Shown: piece after piece, positions 1-7,800 of the stretch
How positions within the stretch are numbered: position 1 is the first letter of the stretch
How the letters are laid out: each line of letters opens with the position of its first letter
Source: RGIG4140 sp045632845
GTDB taxonomy: Bacteria; Pseudomonadota; Alphaproteobacteria; CAAHEQ01; UBA3637
Reading direction: 5' to 3'
DNA: 64,000 bases
Assembly (NCBI GenBank): GCA_045632845.1
Contig: JAZQXL010000014.1
Coordinates: forward strand, 1 to 64,000
Notes under the pieces: generated by a model
Database searches by the model: none
Told to the model about the DNA's origin: nothing
What the model saw: the letters and a program-made list of their open reading frames with translations, nothing else
Position numbers and translations under genes: made by a program

Positions 1-300
1 GGCTTTTCTGGTTTTGGTTTAGCTGTAGCTTGTTGAGCCGGTTTATCTGGTTTTTCATCTGAAGAAAACCACCCTGTAACAGCATCTGCTTGTCTTGAAA
101 ACCAAGACCCAACACTGCCCCAAAAACTCTCTTCTTGTTCTGGTTTTTCTGGTTTTGGTTTAGCTGTAGCTTGTTGAGCCGGTTTATCTGGTTTTTCATC
201 TGAAGAAAACCACCCTGCAACAGCATCTGCTTGTCTTGAAAACCAAGACCCAACACTGCCTAAAAAACTCTCTTCTTGTTCTGGCTTTTCTGGTTTTGGT
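1..300. repeat. 141-bp tandem repeat inside the left-edge gene
   Basis: The same segment begins at 6, 147 and 288, a period of exactly 141 bp (47 codons). The first two copies are nearly identical. The third diverges after about 300. The array continues beyond the window edge. Confidence 0.9.
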
Positions 301-866
301 TTCCCTCTTTCAGCAGGGGTTTGCACATCAGCCATCACTGTATCATCAGCGCTATGCAAACGGCCACCTTGCCCCGTATACGTTGAAACTGGAACAGCTT
401 CCTCCGTTTCAGCAGAAAGATCTGCCCCTTCTTGCAACCAAAGTGGCAAACCATCCTCATCCACCGAAGCGACCTGAACGCCATCTGGCCCATTATAAAC
501 GCCTCGTTCATCAAAAACATCTTCAGCTAGAGCATCATTTTCCAAAAAACGATAATCAGATTTAGGAACCAGCCTATCTGTTTTACCATTATAATAATTT
601 TGCACATCTTCATAAGAATAGTTCACGCCATTTTCTTTGCACCAAACTTCCAGTTCATTTTTTTTCAAAAAAGGAGGAGGCCCATTTCTATCCGCTAAAT
701 AACGTCTATATCCTTCTATATTTTTTTGGCGATAGCTTTGCGCCCGCATCTCCCATTCATAAGGGCCAATGCCTGCAAAAGTATCATTTGAGCTTACAAT
801 AACATCATCATCATCAACAGGCTTGCTGTTATCTTCACCCCAAGAAAACGGATTATACCATACCAT
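1..866 (-). CDS. Unknown repeat-containing protein, C-terminus beyond window
   Basis: An open frame starts at ATG 866-864 (MVWYNPFSWGEDNSK), preceded by an AGGGGGAAAT ribosome binding site, and runs off the left edge. The first ~200 residues are hydrophilic and match no family I know. After that a 47-residue unit repeats in tandem: a KPKPEKPEQEES linker followed by an amphipathic, Trp/Phe-rich stretch (GSVGSWFSRQADAV, GWFSSDEKP). There is no signal peptide or clear membrane span. The Trp-containing helices recall the N-terminus of the protein at 58526-60670, but I cannot show homology. Coding is clear from the long open frame and in-frame repeats; function is unknown. Confidence 0.8.
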   Translation of the reverse strand, partial: MVWYNPFSWGEDNSKPVDDDDVIVSSNDTFAGIGPYEWEMRAQSYRQKNIEGYRRYLADRNGPPPFLKKNELEVWCKENGVNYSYEDVQNYYNGKTDRLVPKSDYRFLENDALAEDVFDERGVYNGPDGVQVASVDEDGLPLWLQEGADLSAETEEAVPVSTYTGQGGRLHSADDTVMADVQTPAERGKPKPEKPEQEESFLGSVGSWFSRQADAVAGWFSSDEKPDKPAQQATAKPKPEKPEQEESFWGSVGSWFSRQADAVTGWFSSDEKPDKPAQQATAKPKPEK

Positions 867-902
867 GTCTATTTCCCCCTTAAAAATATTTCCCTAACGT
901 AT

Positions 903-931
903 AGTATAGCATAAAAAAAATTTTTTTTCAA
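903..931 (-). promoter_or_regulatory. Promoter of the left-edge gene
   Basis: On the minus strand TTGAAA (931-926), a 17-bp spacer and TATACT (908-903) lie about 37 bp upstream of the ATG. The same hexamers and spacing occur at 45593-45621. Confidence 0.7.
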
Positions 932-990
932 AAAAAATGTCTTTTTTTTTAAATTAGTCAAATTCCCTGTCATAAAACTCTTCCCCTCAT

Positions 991-1023
991 AAAAAAACAC
1001 CCCTTAAATAAGGGGCGTTTTTA
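991..1023 (-). terminator. Rho-independent terminator after prepilin gene
   Basis: A GCCCC/GGGGT-type stem with A/T-rich flanks forms a hairpin followed by a T run on the minus strand, just past the stop of the prepilin gene. Confidence 0.75.
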
Positions 1024-1032
1024 AACGATAGG

Positions 1033-1515
1033 TTAGTTTTGTTTGATATTTATATCAAGTGTGTATTCACTACCACTTTTTCTACAAGGATTCCCTGCAA
1101 TAGAAGCCGTTGCTTGACAAAGCTTTTCATCTGTGAAGAATATCATCATATGCATACTTTCAACACCTGAGTTAATATAATCTGCTTGATTCATACCATA
1201 AAAAGTAATAAATCTCACCCCTGCAGGAAGATTACCAAGACCTGCCTCAGAAAAAGATGGCAGAGCATTATTACCGGAACACTCTCCTATATCCTCCCAA
1301 TCTGAGTTTCCACTTTCAAGCCATTGATGACAAAAATTATAAGCCACCAAGGCATATTTTGAAACCAAATCAACCACCCCATTGGCTCTGTGTCTGCGCA
1401 TAGAAAGGCTATACCCTGCAATCCCGCCGACGGAAAGAACGCCGATAATTGCCAAGACACCCAGCATTTCAACCATTGACCTACCAGATTGAGATTTCAG
1501 TTTTTTAAAATTCAT
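1033..1515 (-). CDS. Type IV prepilin/pseudopilin-like protein (family copy 1)
   Basis: 160 residues. The N-terminus has a short basic leader, Gly11, then RSMVEMLGVLAIIGVLSVG. This is a prepilin peptidase site with the conserved Glu5 of the mature chain and a hydrophobic helix that would anchor it in the inner membrane and drive assembly. The conserved part ends at SLSMRRHRAN. The rest is a variable globular domain with a Cys in the YNFCHQ stretch, one in GECSG, and a C-terminal KLCQATASIAGNPC pair, ending IKQN. The start is fixed by AAAGGAGCTTATTATG. The gene is monocistronic, with the inverted-repeat element at 1533-1694 directly upstream. Export and processing are inferred from the family; the specific role (pilus, secretion or surface) is unknown. 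Confidence 0.85.
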   Translation of the reverse strand: MNFKKLKSQSGRSMVEMLGVLAIIGVLSVGGIAGYSLSMRRHRANGVVDLVSKYALVAYNFCHQWLESGNSDWEDIGECSGNNALPSFSEAGLGNLPAGVRFITFYGMNQADYINSGVESMHMMIFFTDEKLCQATASIAGNPCRKSGSEYTLDINIKQN

Positions 1516-1532
1516 AATAAGCTCCTTTAAAA

Positions 1533-1694
1533 ATGTGAAAAAAAACGGACGTTATTTTTCCCATTTTTTTTGGCGGGTGTCCGATTTTTTGACCTTGTGA
1601 TAACTCAATAATTTTATTATTGTTTTCATAAAAAAAGATTGAACTTATTTTTATTGTATGCTATGGGAAAAATAACGTCCCTTATTTTTCCTAT
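1533..1694. mobile_element. MITE-like element, copy A (imperfect 32-bp TIRs)
   Basis: The left end (1533-1564) and right end (1663-1694) align over 32 bp with the perfect terminal inverted repeats of the element at 42011-42175: 3 mismatches on the left, 1 on the right. Part of the internal sequence is also shared. It sits 18 bp upstream of the prepilin start. On the minus strand it carries TTCAAT (1643-1638), 18 bp, TAATAA (1619-1614), a plausible promoter pointing at the prepilin. No transposase is inside. It could instead be a conserved regulatory leader. Confidence 0.6.
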
Positions 1695-1827
1695 AGATAT
1701 TTTTAAAATATCTTATTGATTTTTATAACAAATCTTCAACCTTTAAAATTAGATTTTTAACTCTGAGGCGCTCAGGCTTTTAAACTTCATTTTAACTCTG
1801 AGAAGTTTGAGCTCATATTTTTTTTGC
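1695..1827. other. Intergenic spacer with small palindromes
   Basis: AT-rich. It contains a CTGAG-GCG-CTCAG palindrome near 1763-1775, and AAACTTCATTTTAACT near 1781, which is related to sequences at about 20375 and 36765 on the opposite strand. No gene is seen. Confidence 0.5.
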
Positions 1828-1857
1828 TTGACAACAGAAATTTTATTTTGCTATTCT
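1828..1857 (+). promoter_or_regulatory. Promoter of ANK gene
   Basis: TTGACA (1828-1833), an 18-bp spacer and TATTCT (1852-1857) lie about 32 bp before the ATG at 1890. Confidence 0.7.
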
Positions 1858-1889
1858 ATTTTTTTATTTCTTTAAAAAAGGAACTTAAA

Positions 1890-2498
1890 ATGAAGGATAT
1901 CGAAACATATAAGAAATTAGAAACAGCAAAACTTTTAGATGCTGTTAAAGAAGGGGACCTTCGCTTGGTAAGAAAGGCTCTTTCAAACGGAGCCAGTTTG
2001 AATGGAAATGGGGATGTTACACCTTTGGGATATGCCATTCAAACACAAAATCGCTCAATGGTCCGCTTTTTGCTCAACCAGGGTGCTGATGTGGATAAAC
2101 CCCATTTAGAAGCCAAACCAATTGTACACGCCATTCAAAGCAAAAACCCAGAAGTTGCCGAAGAATTGCTCTTTAAAGGTGCCAATCCAAATGAAACCAT
2201 TGGTATTCACGCTCCTTGGGATAAATATCAAATCATTGTTAAAACACCTTTGATTATTGCGGTTGAAGAAGGCGCTTTTGAAGTGGCGCAAAAGCTCATC
2301 AAACACGGGGCCGATCCGATGAAGTTTGTCTGGCAAAATGAAAATGCCTTTGTCACAGCGGTTGATTGTAACCGTGGTCCTGAATGGATTAAATTGCTCA
2401 AAAAGACCATTCAACGCCCAATCACACGCCAAGGTATCGAAGCTGCTAAACGCACACTTGACGAAGTTAGAATGCGTCAAAGACGTTATGGGGAATAA
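1890..2498 (+). CDS. Small ankyrin-repeat protein
   Basis: 202 residues from ATG 1890, chosen because AAAAGGAACTT precedes it and the promoter would lie inside the longer frame starting at 1824. About four ankyrin repeats fill residues 12-165, recognisable by VRFLLNQGADVDKP, VAEELLFKGANPN and VAQKLIKHGADP. A basic helical tail (RMRQRRYGE) follows. ANK repeats bind proteins, and no enzymatic domain is present. The gene is monocistronic, with its own promoter and terminator. The partner is unknown. Confidence 0.85.
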   Translation: MKDIETYKKLETAKLLDAVKEGDLRLVRKALSNGASLNGNGDVTPLGYAIQTQNRSMVRFLLNQGADVDKPHLEAKPIVHAIQSKNPEVAEELLFKGANPNETIGIHAPWDKYQIIVKTPLIIAVEEGAFEVAQKLIKHGADPMKFVWQNENAFVTAVDCNRGPEWIKLLKKTIQRPITRQGIEAAKRTLDEVRMRQRRYGE

Positions 2499-2524
2499 TC
2501 AATCATTCCCCATAACTTTTTTAG
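2485..2524 (+). terminator. Rho-independent terminator
   Basis: GTTATGGGGAAT...ATTCCCCATAAC forms a 12-bp stem (2485-2516) overlapping the stop codon, followed by a T run. Confidence 0.85.
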
Positions 2525-2538
2525 TTTTTAATTTATTT

Positions 2539-2791
2539 TCAACTCCTTTGTGTCGAAACTGCAAGCCTTAGTGTTTCAGGTTTTGGTGCCTCTACAGGTT
2601 CAGCGACCTGCCTCAATTTATCTTTTAAATCTGTTTCACTTGCCTCTTTTGGTTTGCCTGAAGCCACCTTGTTCATAGAATATTGAGCCTCAAAATCTGA
2701 CACATGCAATTCTCCACCTGAAACGATAACAAGCTCATTCTTCCTCAGTGAGTGGATTATATTTTGATCCTTTTAAGAGTGGTTTTGTCAT
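2539..2791 (-). pseudogene. Small gene broken by a +1 frameshift
   Basis: Starting at ATG 2791-2789, behind AGGGGGATGAG, the frame reads MTKPLLKGSKYNPLTEEE and hits TGA. Removing one T restores a coding-like frame (ELVIVSGGELHVSDFEAQYS...) that continues to TGA at 2541-2539. The total of 253 nt equals 84 codons plus one base. The intact product would be about 83 residues, acidic and hydrophilic, with no known family. A sequencing error or programmed shift is possible but cannot be judged here. Confidence 0.55.
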
Positions 2792-2820
2792 CTCATCCCC
2801 CTTTTTTTACCCCTCAGACT

Positions 2821-2852
2821 CAAAACAGCCCTTAAAAAAAGAGCTGTTTTTT
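2821..2852 (-). terminator. Terminator after the two-gene ANK operon
   Basis: AAAACAGC...GCTGTTTT inverted repeat just downstream of the stop at 2858, with T-rich flanks on both strands. Confidence 0.65.
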
Positions 2853-2857
2853 CTCAT

Positions 2858-4798
2858 CTAGAAACACTCATTCTGGGGAAGGGTCCCATTTTGAGGACTC
2901 GTTGGTTGAGAGTTTGTAATATTTTGCCCCATCTGAGGTGCTTGTGGCGGAGGTGCTGGTTGAGGCATTGGCTGTGCTGGTTGCACTTGAGAAGCCCCAC
3001 CTTGTTCAGGAACTTTTGCCCCTGCTTGCACCAACAAAGCAGCCCCTTGCTGATTACCAACTTCACTTGCATGTACCAATGCTGTTTTATCATTATCATC
3101 TTTAGAATTAGCATTCGCTCCCTTTTGAAGCAACAAAGCAACAATTTCATTATGCCCTGTCCCTGCTGCAATGTGCAATGGTGTTCTGTCCAAATCATCT
3201 TCAGCATCCACATCCACTTCACCATGAGTGATCAATGCTGTAGCAAATGCTGTATTTCCCGTTTGAGCTGCCATATGTAATGGGGTTACCCCTTCATTTG
3301 ACACTTCCTCTGGGTCTGCCCCCAAATCCATCAACAATTTACACATCGCTTCTGGATTTTTTTGACAAAGAGCAGCAAAATGCATCACGCCATAGCCGGT
3401 ACCTTTTTCCGTCACATCAATGTCTGCCCCCCCTTTGACCAAGTATTCCACTTGAGCCAAATCGCCATCTCTGACAGCAGTGAACAATGCGTTGTGTGCT
3501 TCCAAACCACCTTTTTGATCCAAAAGGGCATAAAGTTCTTTTTTCCCTTCATCATCATCCAACTTTTGCACATAATCCAATGCTGTCAAGCCATTTTCAT
3601 CCACAATGTTTGGATTGGCACCTTTGGCAAGCAACATTTGCATCAAGGCGACACGTTGTTCTAAAGGCACATCATCAGGATCCATTCTGGCAACATAGTG
3701 CAATGCTGATCTGCCATCTTCATCTTGCGCATTCACATCTACACCAGATTCAATAATCTTTGCTGCCATTTCGACATTTTCTTCATCCAAAGCCACCATC
3801 AAATAGGTCATTTCAGCCCCATTGGCAACAGTATTAAATGTCAAACTTCTTGAGTTTTGAATCAACGCTTGAGCCTCTGCAACTTTGCCCTCTTTAACAA
3901 GATCTAGCAACTCATCTTGCAAATCTTTTTGATCATCACTATTCAACGCTTTGGCTCTTGTCATCCCTGCTCTTAACTCTTCATAAGCTTTGATTTGTGC
4001 TTCAGTCAAATCTTTACCGTCTACCTCTTTATCATCGATGATTTCTTCCACCAAATCAAGAGGTGTTCTGCCCTCTTCATCCAAAGCATTTAAGTTTGCA
4101 CCCATTCTGACAGCTTGGTTAAGCGCTGCCAAATCTGAGCGTTTAACAGCTTCAAAAAGGGCTTTGTCCAACTCGGCTTGTTCTTCAGCAGTGATTTGTC
4201 TGTTCCCAGCTGTTTGAGTGTATCCACTTACTTTTGAAGAATTGAAACTTCTGCCTTGACCTGCACGCACACCCAAAATGGCATGCCCTCTGTCAGAAAT
4301 GGAATCTTCCACACGGGTCAATTCTTGATGCACCCCAGCCAATTGATCGGACGTCATACCCGTCAAATCAGATGTGGCCAATGAGCTCAACAACTCACGA
4401 TGATTCCCAATCACATCCGTTGCGGTAACCTTTTGCCCATTCACTGTCACTCGTTCCCGTGGGTGATAGAGCAAGTTTGCCTGCACCAATTTATAAAGGA
4501 GCATTTCTGATTGTTGTTGCAACTGTTCTCCTTCATACCCTTGTTGTTTCAAACAGGCTTGAATGTTTTTAAGCATTCTTTCTTGTGTAGCAGCATCCAA
4601 GGAAACACCCGAAACTCTAGCGCTTCCTGTCTGCCAATTGGACAAGCGGCGTTTAGCGTGTTGATAAGCATCCTTTCCAACGGATGAAGAGTTGTCATAC
4701 GTTCTGATATTACGTGTATCATACCCCATACGACCATCAACAACCTCAAGTCCTTGAGCCTCTTGCTCTAATCTTGCTTGATCATTGTTATTTGTCAT
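2858..4798 (-). CDS. ANK-repeat protein with N-terminal GVRAGQG domain
   Basis: 646 residues; AAAAGGAGGAAATT precedes the ATG. Residues ~25-200 form an alpha-helical domain with ARVSGVSLD, MLLYKLVQANLLYHP and ILGVRAGQGRSFNSSK. The same domain occurs at about residues 1280-1460 of the upstream neighbour. Residues ~210-610 are ankyrin repeats in two blocks, separated by helical linkers that include IEEIIDD-type negatively charged segments. The last ~45 residues are Pro/Gln-rich. Only 14 bp separate it from the upstream 1703-residue gene, so the two are probably one transcript. There is no signal peptide. Function is unknown; an interaction scaffold or effector is the inference. Confidence 0.85.
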   Translation of the reverse strand: MTNNNDQARLEQEAQGLEVVDGRMGYDTRNIRTYDNSSSVGKDAYQHAKRRLSNWQTGSARVSGVSLDAATQERMLKNIQACLKQQGYEGEQLQQQSEMLLYKLVQANLLYHPRERVTVNGQKVTATDVIGNHRELLSSLATSDLTGMTSDQLAGVHQELTRVEDSISDRGHAILGVRAGQGRSFNSSKVSGYTQTAGNRQITAEEQAELDKALFEAVKRSDLAALNQAVRMGANLNALDEEGRTPLDLVEEIIDDKEVDGKDLTEAQIKAYEELRAGMTRAKALNSDDQKDLQDELLDLVKEGKVAEAQALIQNSRSLTFNTVANGAEMTYLMVALDEENVEMAAKIIESGVDVNAQDEDGRSALHYVARMDPDDVPLEQRVALMQMLLAKGANPNIVDENGLTALDYVQKLDDDEGKKELYALLDQKGGLEAHNALFTAVRDGDLAQVEYLVKGGADIDVTEKGTGYGVMHFAALCQKNPEAMCKLLMDLGADPEEVSNEGVTPLHMAAQTGNTAFATALITHGEVDVDAEDDLDRTPLHIAAGTGHNEIVALLLQKGANANSKDDNDKTALVHASEVGNQQGAALLVQAGAKVPEQGGASQVQPAQPMPQPAPPPQAPQMGQNITNSQPTSPQNGTLPQNECF

Positions 4799-4812
4799 AA
4801 TTTCCTCCTTTT

Positions 4813-7800
4813 TTACCTATCAACTATTCCTTTACCACCCGTATTTTGAGCAGCGACCAAGTCTGAATCTGAAGCCTCAGATTGCACACTTTTACCAACC
4901 CGTGCTAAAGCGCCTGCAGCATCTGGTTGAGAAACTGAAGTTGTTGAAGAATCTGGAAGCCCAGCATCGTCACCAGTTCTAACTTTATTAGGATCGTCTT
5001 TAGGTGGTGTTTTCGAATCTTCTGCAGATGGCGTACCTTTATCAGCCTCATTATCAGGTTTTCGTGGCCGCATCGGATCTTGATTAAAGGCCTCTTTATA
5101 AGCTGCAACAAATGGTGCTGAAACAGGGTTCCTTTCGTCATCAGCAGCAACACGCGCACTCACGTACAATGCTGCGTCACGTTTTAATTGTTCAACAGCC
5201 AATTTTGCTTGATCATTTCCGGCCACTTTCCCTAATTGTTGAATTTCACCAACCAAAGCTTTATATTGATCCACTGTTAAATCTGGGTTTTGCAAAGCTT
5301 TTTGAATCCTCATAACTTGAGCTTCTCCAGCTGTCTTAGCACCAGCACGGATCATACCTTTTCTCACCTGCGGCTTTGCCACATCTAATGGTGTTTGTTT
5401 GACTTTTTTACCATCAACTTCTACTTCACGAACAGCATTCAAATTTGCCCCTCTAGCTGTGGCACGGTTAATCCCATCAATATCCCCGTTTTGGGCAGCT
5501 TGGAACAATTCAGCATCTGCCGCTCTTTGTTCTGAAGGTGTCAAGGCCCCACCCCGTGTAAATCCTGCTGTTTTAGACGTATTAAAGCTTTTGCCTTGGC
5601 CAGCACGAACATTCAAAATGGCGTACCCCTCATCAGAAACAGCCCCTTCAACATTATCTGCCACTCTCATTGCTTGGCTTAATTGTTCTGGCGTTGCTTT
5701 TGGATCAGCCAATACACGCAATGCATCACGGTGGTTCATGGCTGGTTTGTCCCCTTGAGCTGGAGCACCCAAAACATCACTTGCTCTTTTCTTTTGACCA
5801 TCAACAGTAACTGTTTCACTTGGATGATACAGTTTGTTTGCTTGTACCATTTTATAAAGGAGCATATTTGCTTGACGTTCAGCTTCTTCTTCGCTATAAC
5901 CACGTCCTTGCAAGCCTTTTTTAAGGTTTTCCCGCATTGTTTTTGTTGTTTTATCATCCAATCTGACGCCTGAAACACGTGCCCCACCTTTTGCCCAACG
6001 ATCCACTCTGGCTTTGGCATGGTCGTACGCTTTGCGTCCTTCTGTTGTTTCTTCAGTATAACGGCTCATTTGTGTATGGGTTGTTTCCCCAGCTTTACCG
6101 CCTGTAATACCAAGAGAAGCTGTTTCTGTTTGTTCTTCTGATGAAATTTGAGCCATAGCATCATTCATATATGATTGATGATGAACACCTGTTGCTTTTT
6201 CAAACGCAGTAGCCTTTGCAGCCTCATCAGAATGACGAGTTGCATGAGCTGCAGCTGAGAAATACAAAGATCTAGCCACCTCTTCACCCAACTCAGTTTT
6301 CTTAGAATTCAACTCATTCAAAGCTTGTTCATACTCTTCAGGAGTCAAATCTTTTCTTTCCATCATTTCTTTAAAGCGATCTTGGAATGATTTTTCTGGT
6401 TTGCCATCAGTAGGTTGCTCTTTTGGTTTGCCATCAGTAGGTTGCTCTTTTGGTTTGCCATCAGTAGGTTGCTCTTTTGGTTTGCCATCAGTAGGTTGCT
6501 CTTCTGGTTTACCATCAGTAGGTTGCTCTTTTGGTTTGCCTTTATTTGTTGGACCCTCCTCGGCTGGAGTTGGAGCTGGCTCGGCTGCTGGCTCAACTGC
6601 TGGTGCTGCTGGCTCTGCTGCTCGATCTTCCACTTTTGTTGGATCTCCCACAATTCGATCAAAATCTTCACCAAACATTGTTCTTACATTATCCACAGTA
6701 TGTGGCGCATCTGTCATAGCTCTAGCAACGGTTCGATCCATTGCTGCTTCCAATTTTTTTTGATCTTCTGGTGAGGCTTTATCCCATTCATTTTTCATGT
6801 CTGAAAATGTTTGAATAAAATCATTACCAGCGATTTTTCCATCATTTTTCAGCATATTATTTGTTCTGGCTATAAGAGTATCTACTGAACTTTCTGCCTC
6901 TGCCGTTGGTTGAGGCTCTGCCTCTGCCGTTGGTTTTGCTAAATCATTTTTCAATGCATCACAAGCGACACGTTGTTCTGCACCCATGCGTTGATCTTCT
7001 GGTTTTGCATTATCTTCAGCAATAACGGCATCAACACTGCTTGTCAAAGCTTCTCGTTGTGGTTCTGGCAAGTCTTTCAACATACTTTGAGCAACTGTTG
7101 GATCTGTTCTTAATTGATTTCTGACTTCTGCTAATGCTGCAGCTTGTTCTGCCCTTGATTTTGATTCATCCACTGCCGCGTCCAAAGAAGATCTCAACGC
7201 TTTTTGTTCTGGTGTCAATTCTGCCTCTGCCGTTGGTTGAGGCTCTGGCTGTTCCGTTGGTTTTGCTAAATCATTTTTCAATGCATCACAAGCAGCACGT
7301 TGGTCTGCACCCATACGTTGATCTTCTGGTTTTGCATTATCTTCAGCGATAACAGAATCAACACTTGCTGACAAAGCTTCTCGTTGTGGTTCTGGCAAAT
7401 CTTTCAACATACCTTGAGCAACTGCTGGAGCTGTTCTCAATTGGTTTCTCACTTCTGCTAATGCTGCAGCTTGTTCTGCCCTTGATTTTGATTCATCCAC
7501 TGCCGCATCCAAAGAGGATCTCAACGCTTTTTGTTCAGCCGATAACTCAGGCTGTGGCTCAGGTTGAGGCTGAGGTTGTGGCTCAGGTTGTGGCTGAGGA
7601 TCTGCTGGTGCAGCCCCATCGTTAGCTATGTCACCAAACACTTGAGCTCTATCACCCAATTGGGCTTTTACTTCTGGACTCAACTCTTTTGTTCTTTTAA
7701 CACCTTTTTCAGCCAAAACTTTTGCCGTGGCAAGAAGCTGATCTCTTTCTTCTGGTTTTAAATCTTTATCTGAATTCAATTTATTAACAACAACATCAAG

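Noticed and set aside
2106..2480. Long frames antisense to ANK genes (here and throughout)
   Set aside because: They mirror the strong codon periodicity of the genes on the other strand and have no initiation signals or family matches.
6400..6545. Regular ~27-bp direct repeats resembling a CRISPR array
   Set aside because: Units are head to tail without spacers and encode an in-frame nonapeptide repeat inside a long gene; no cas genes are present.
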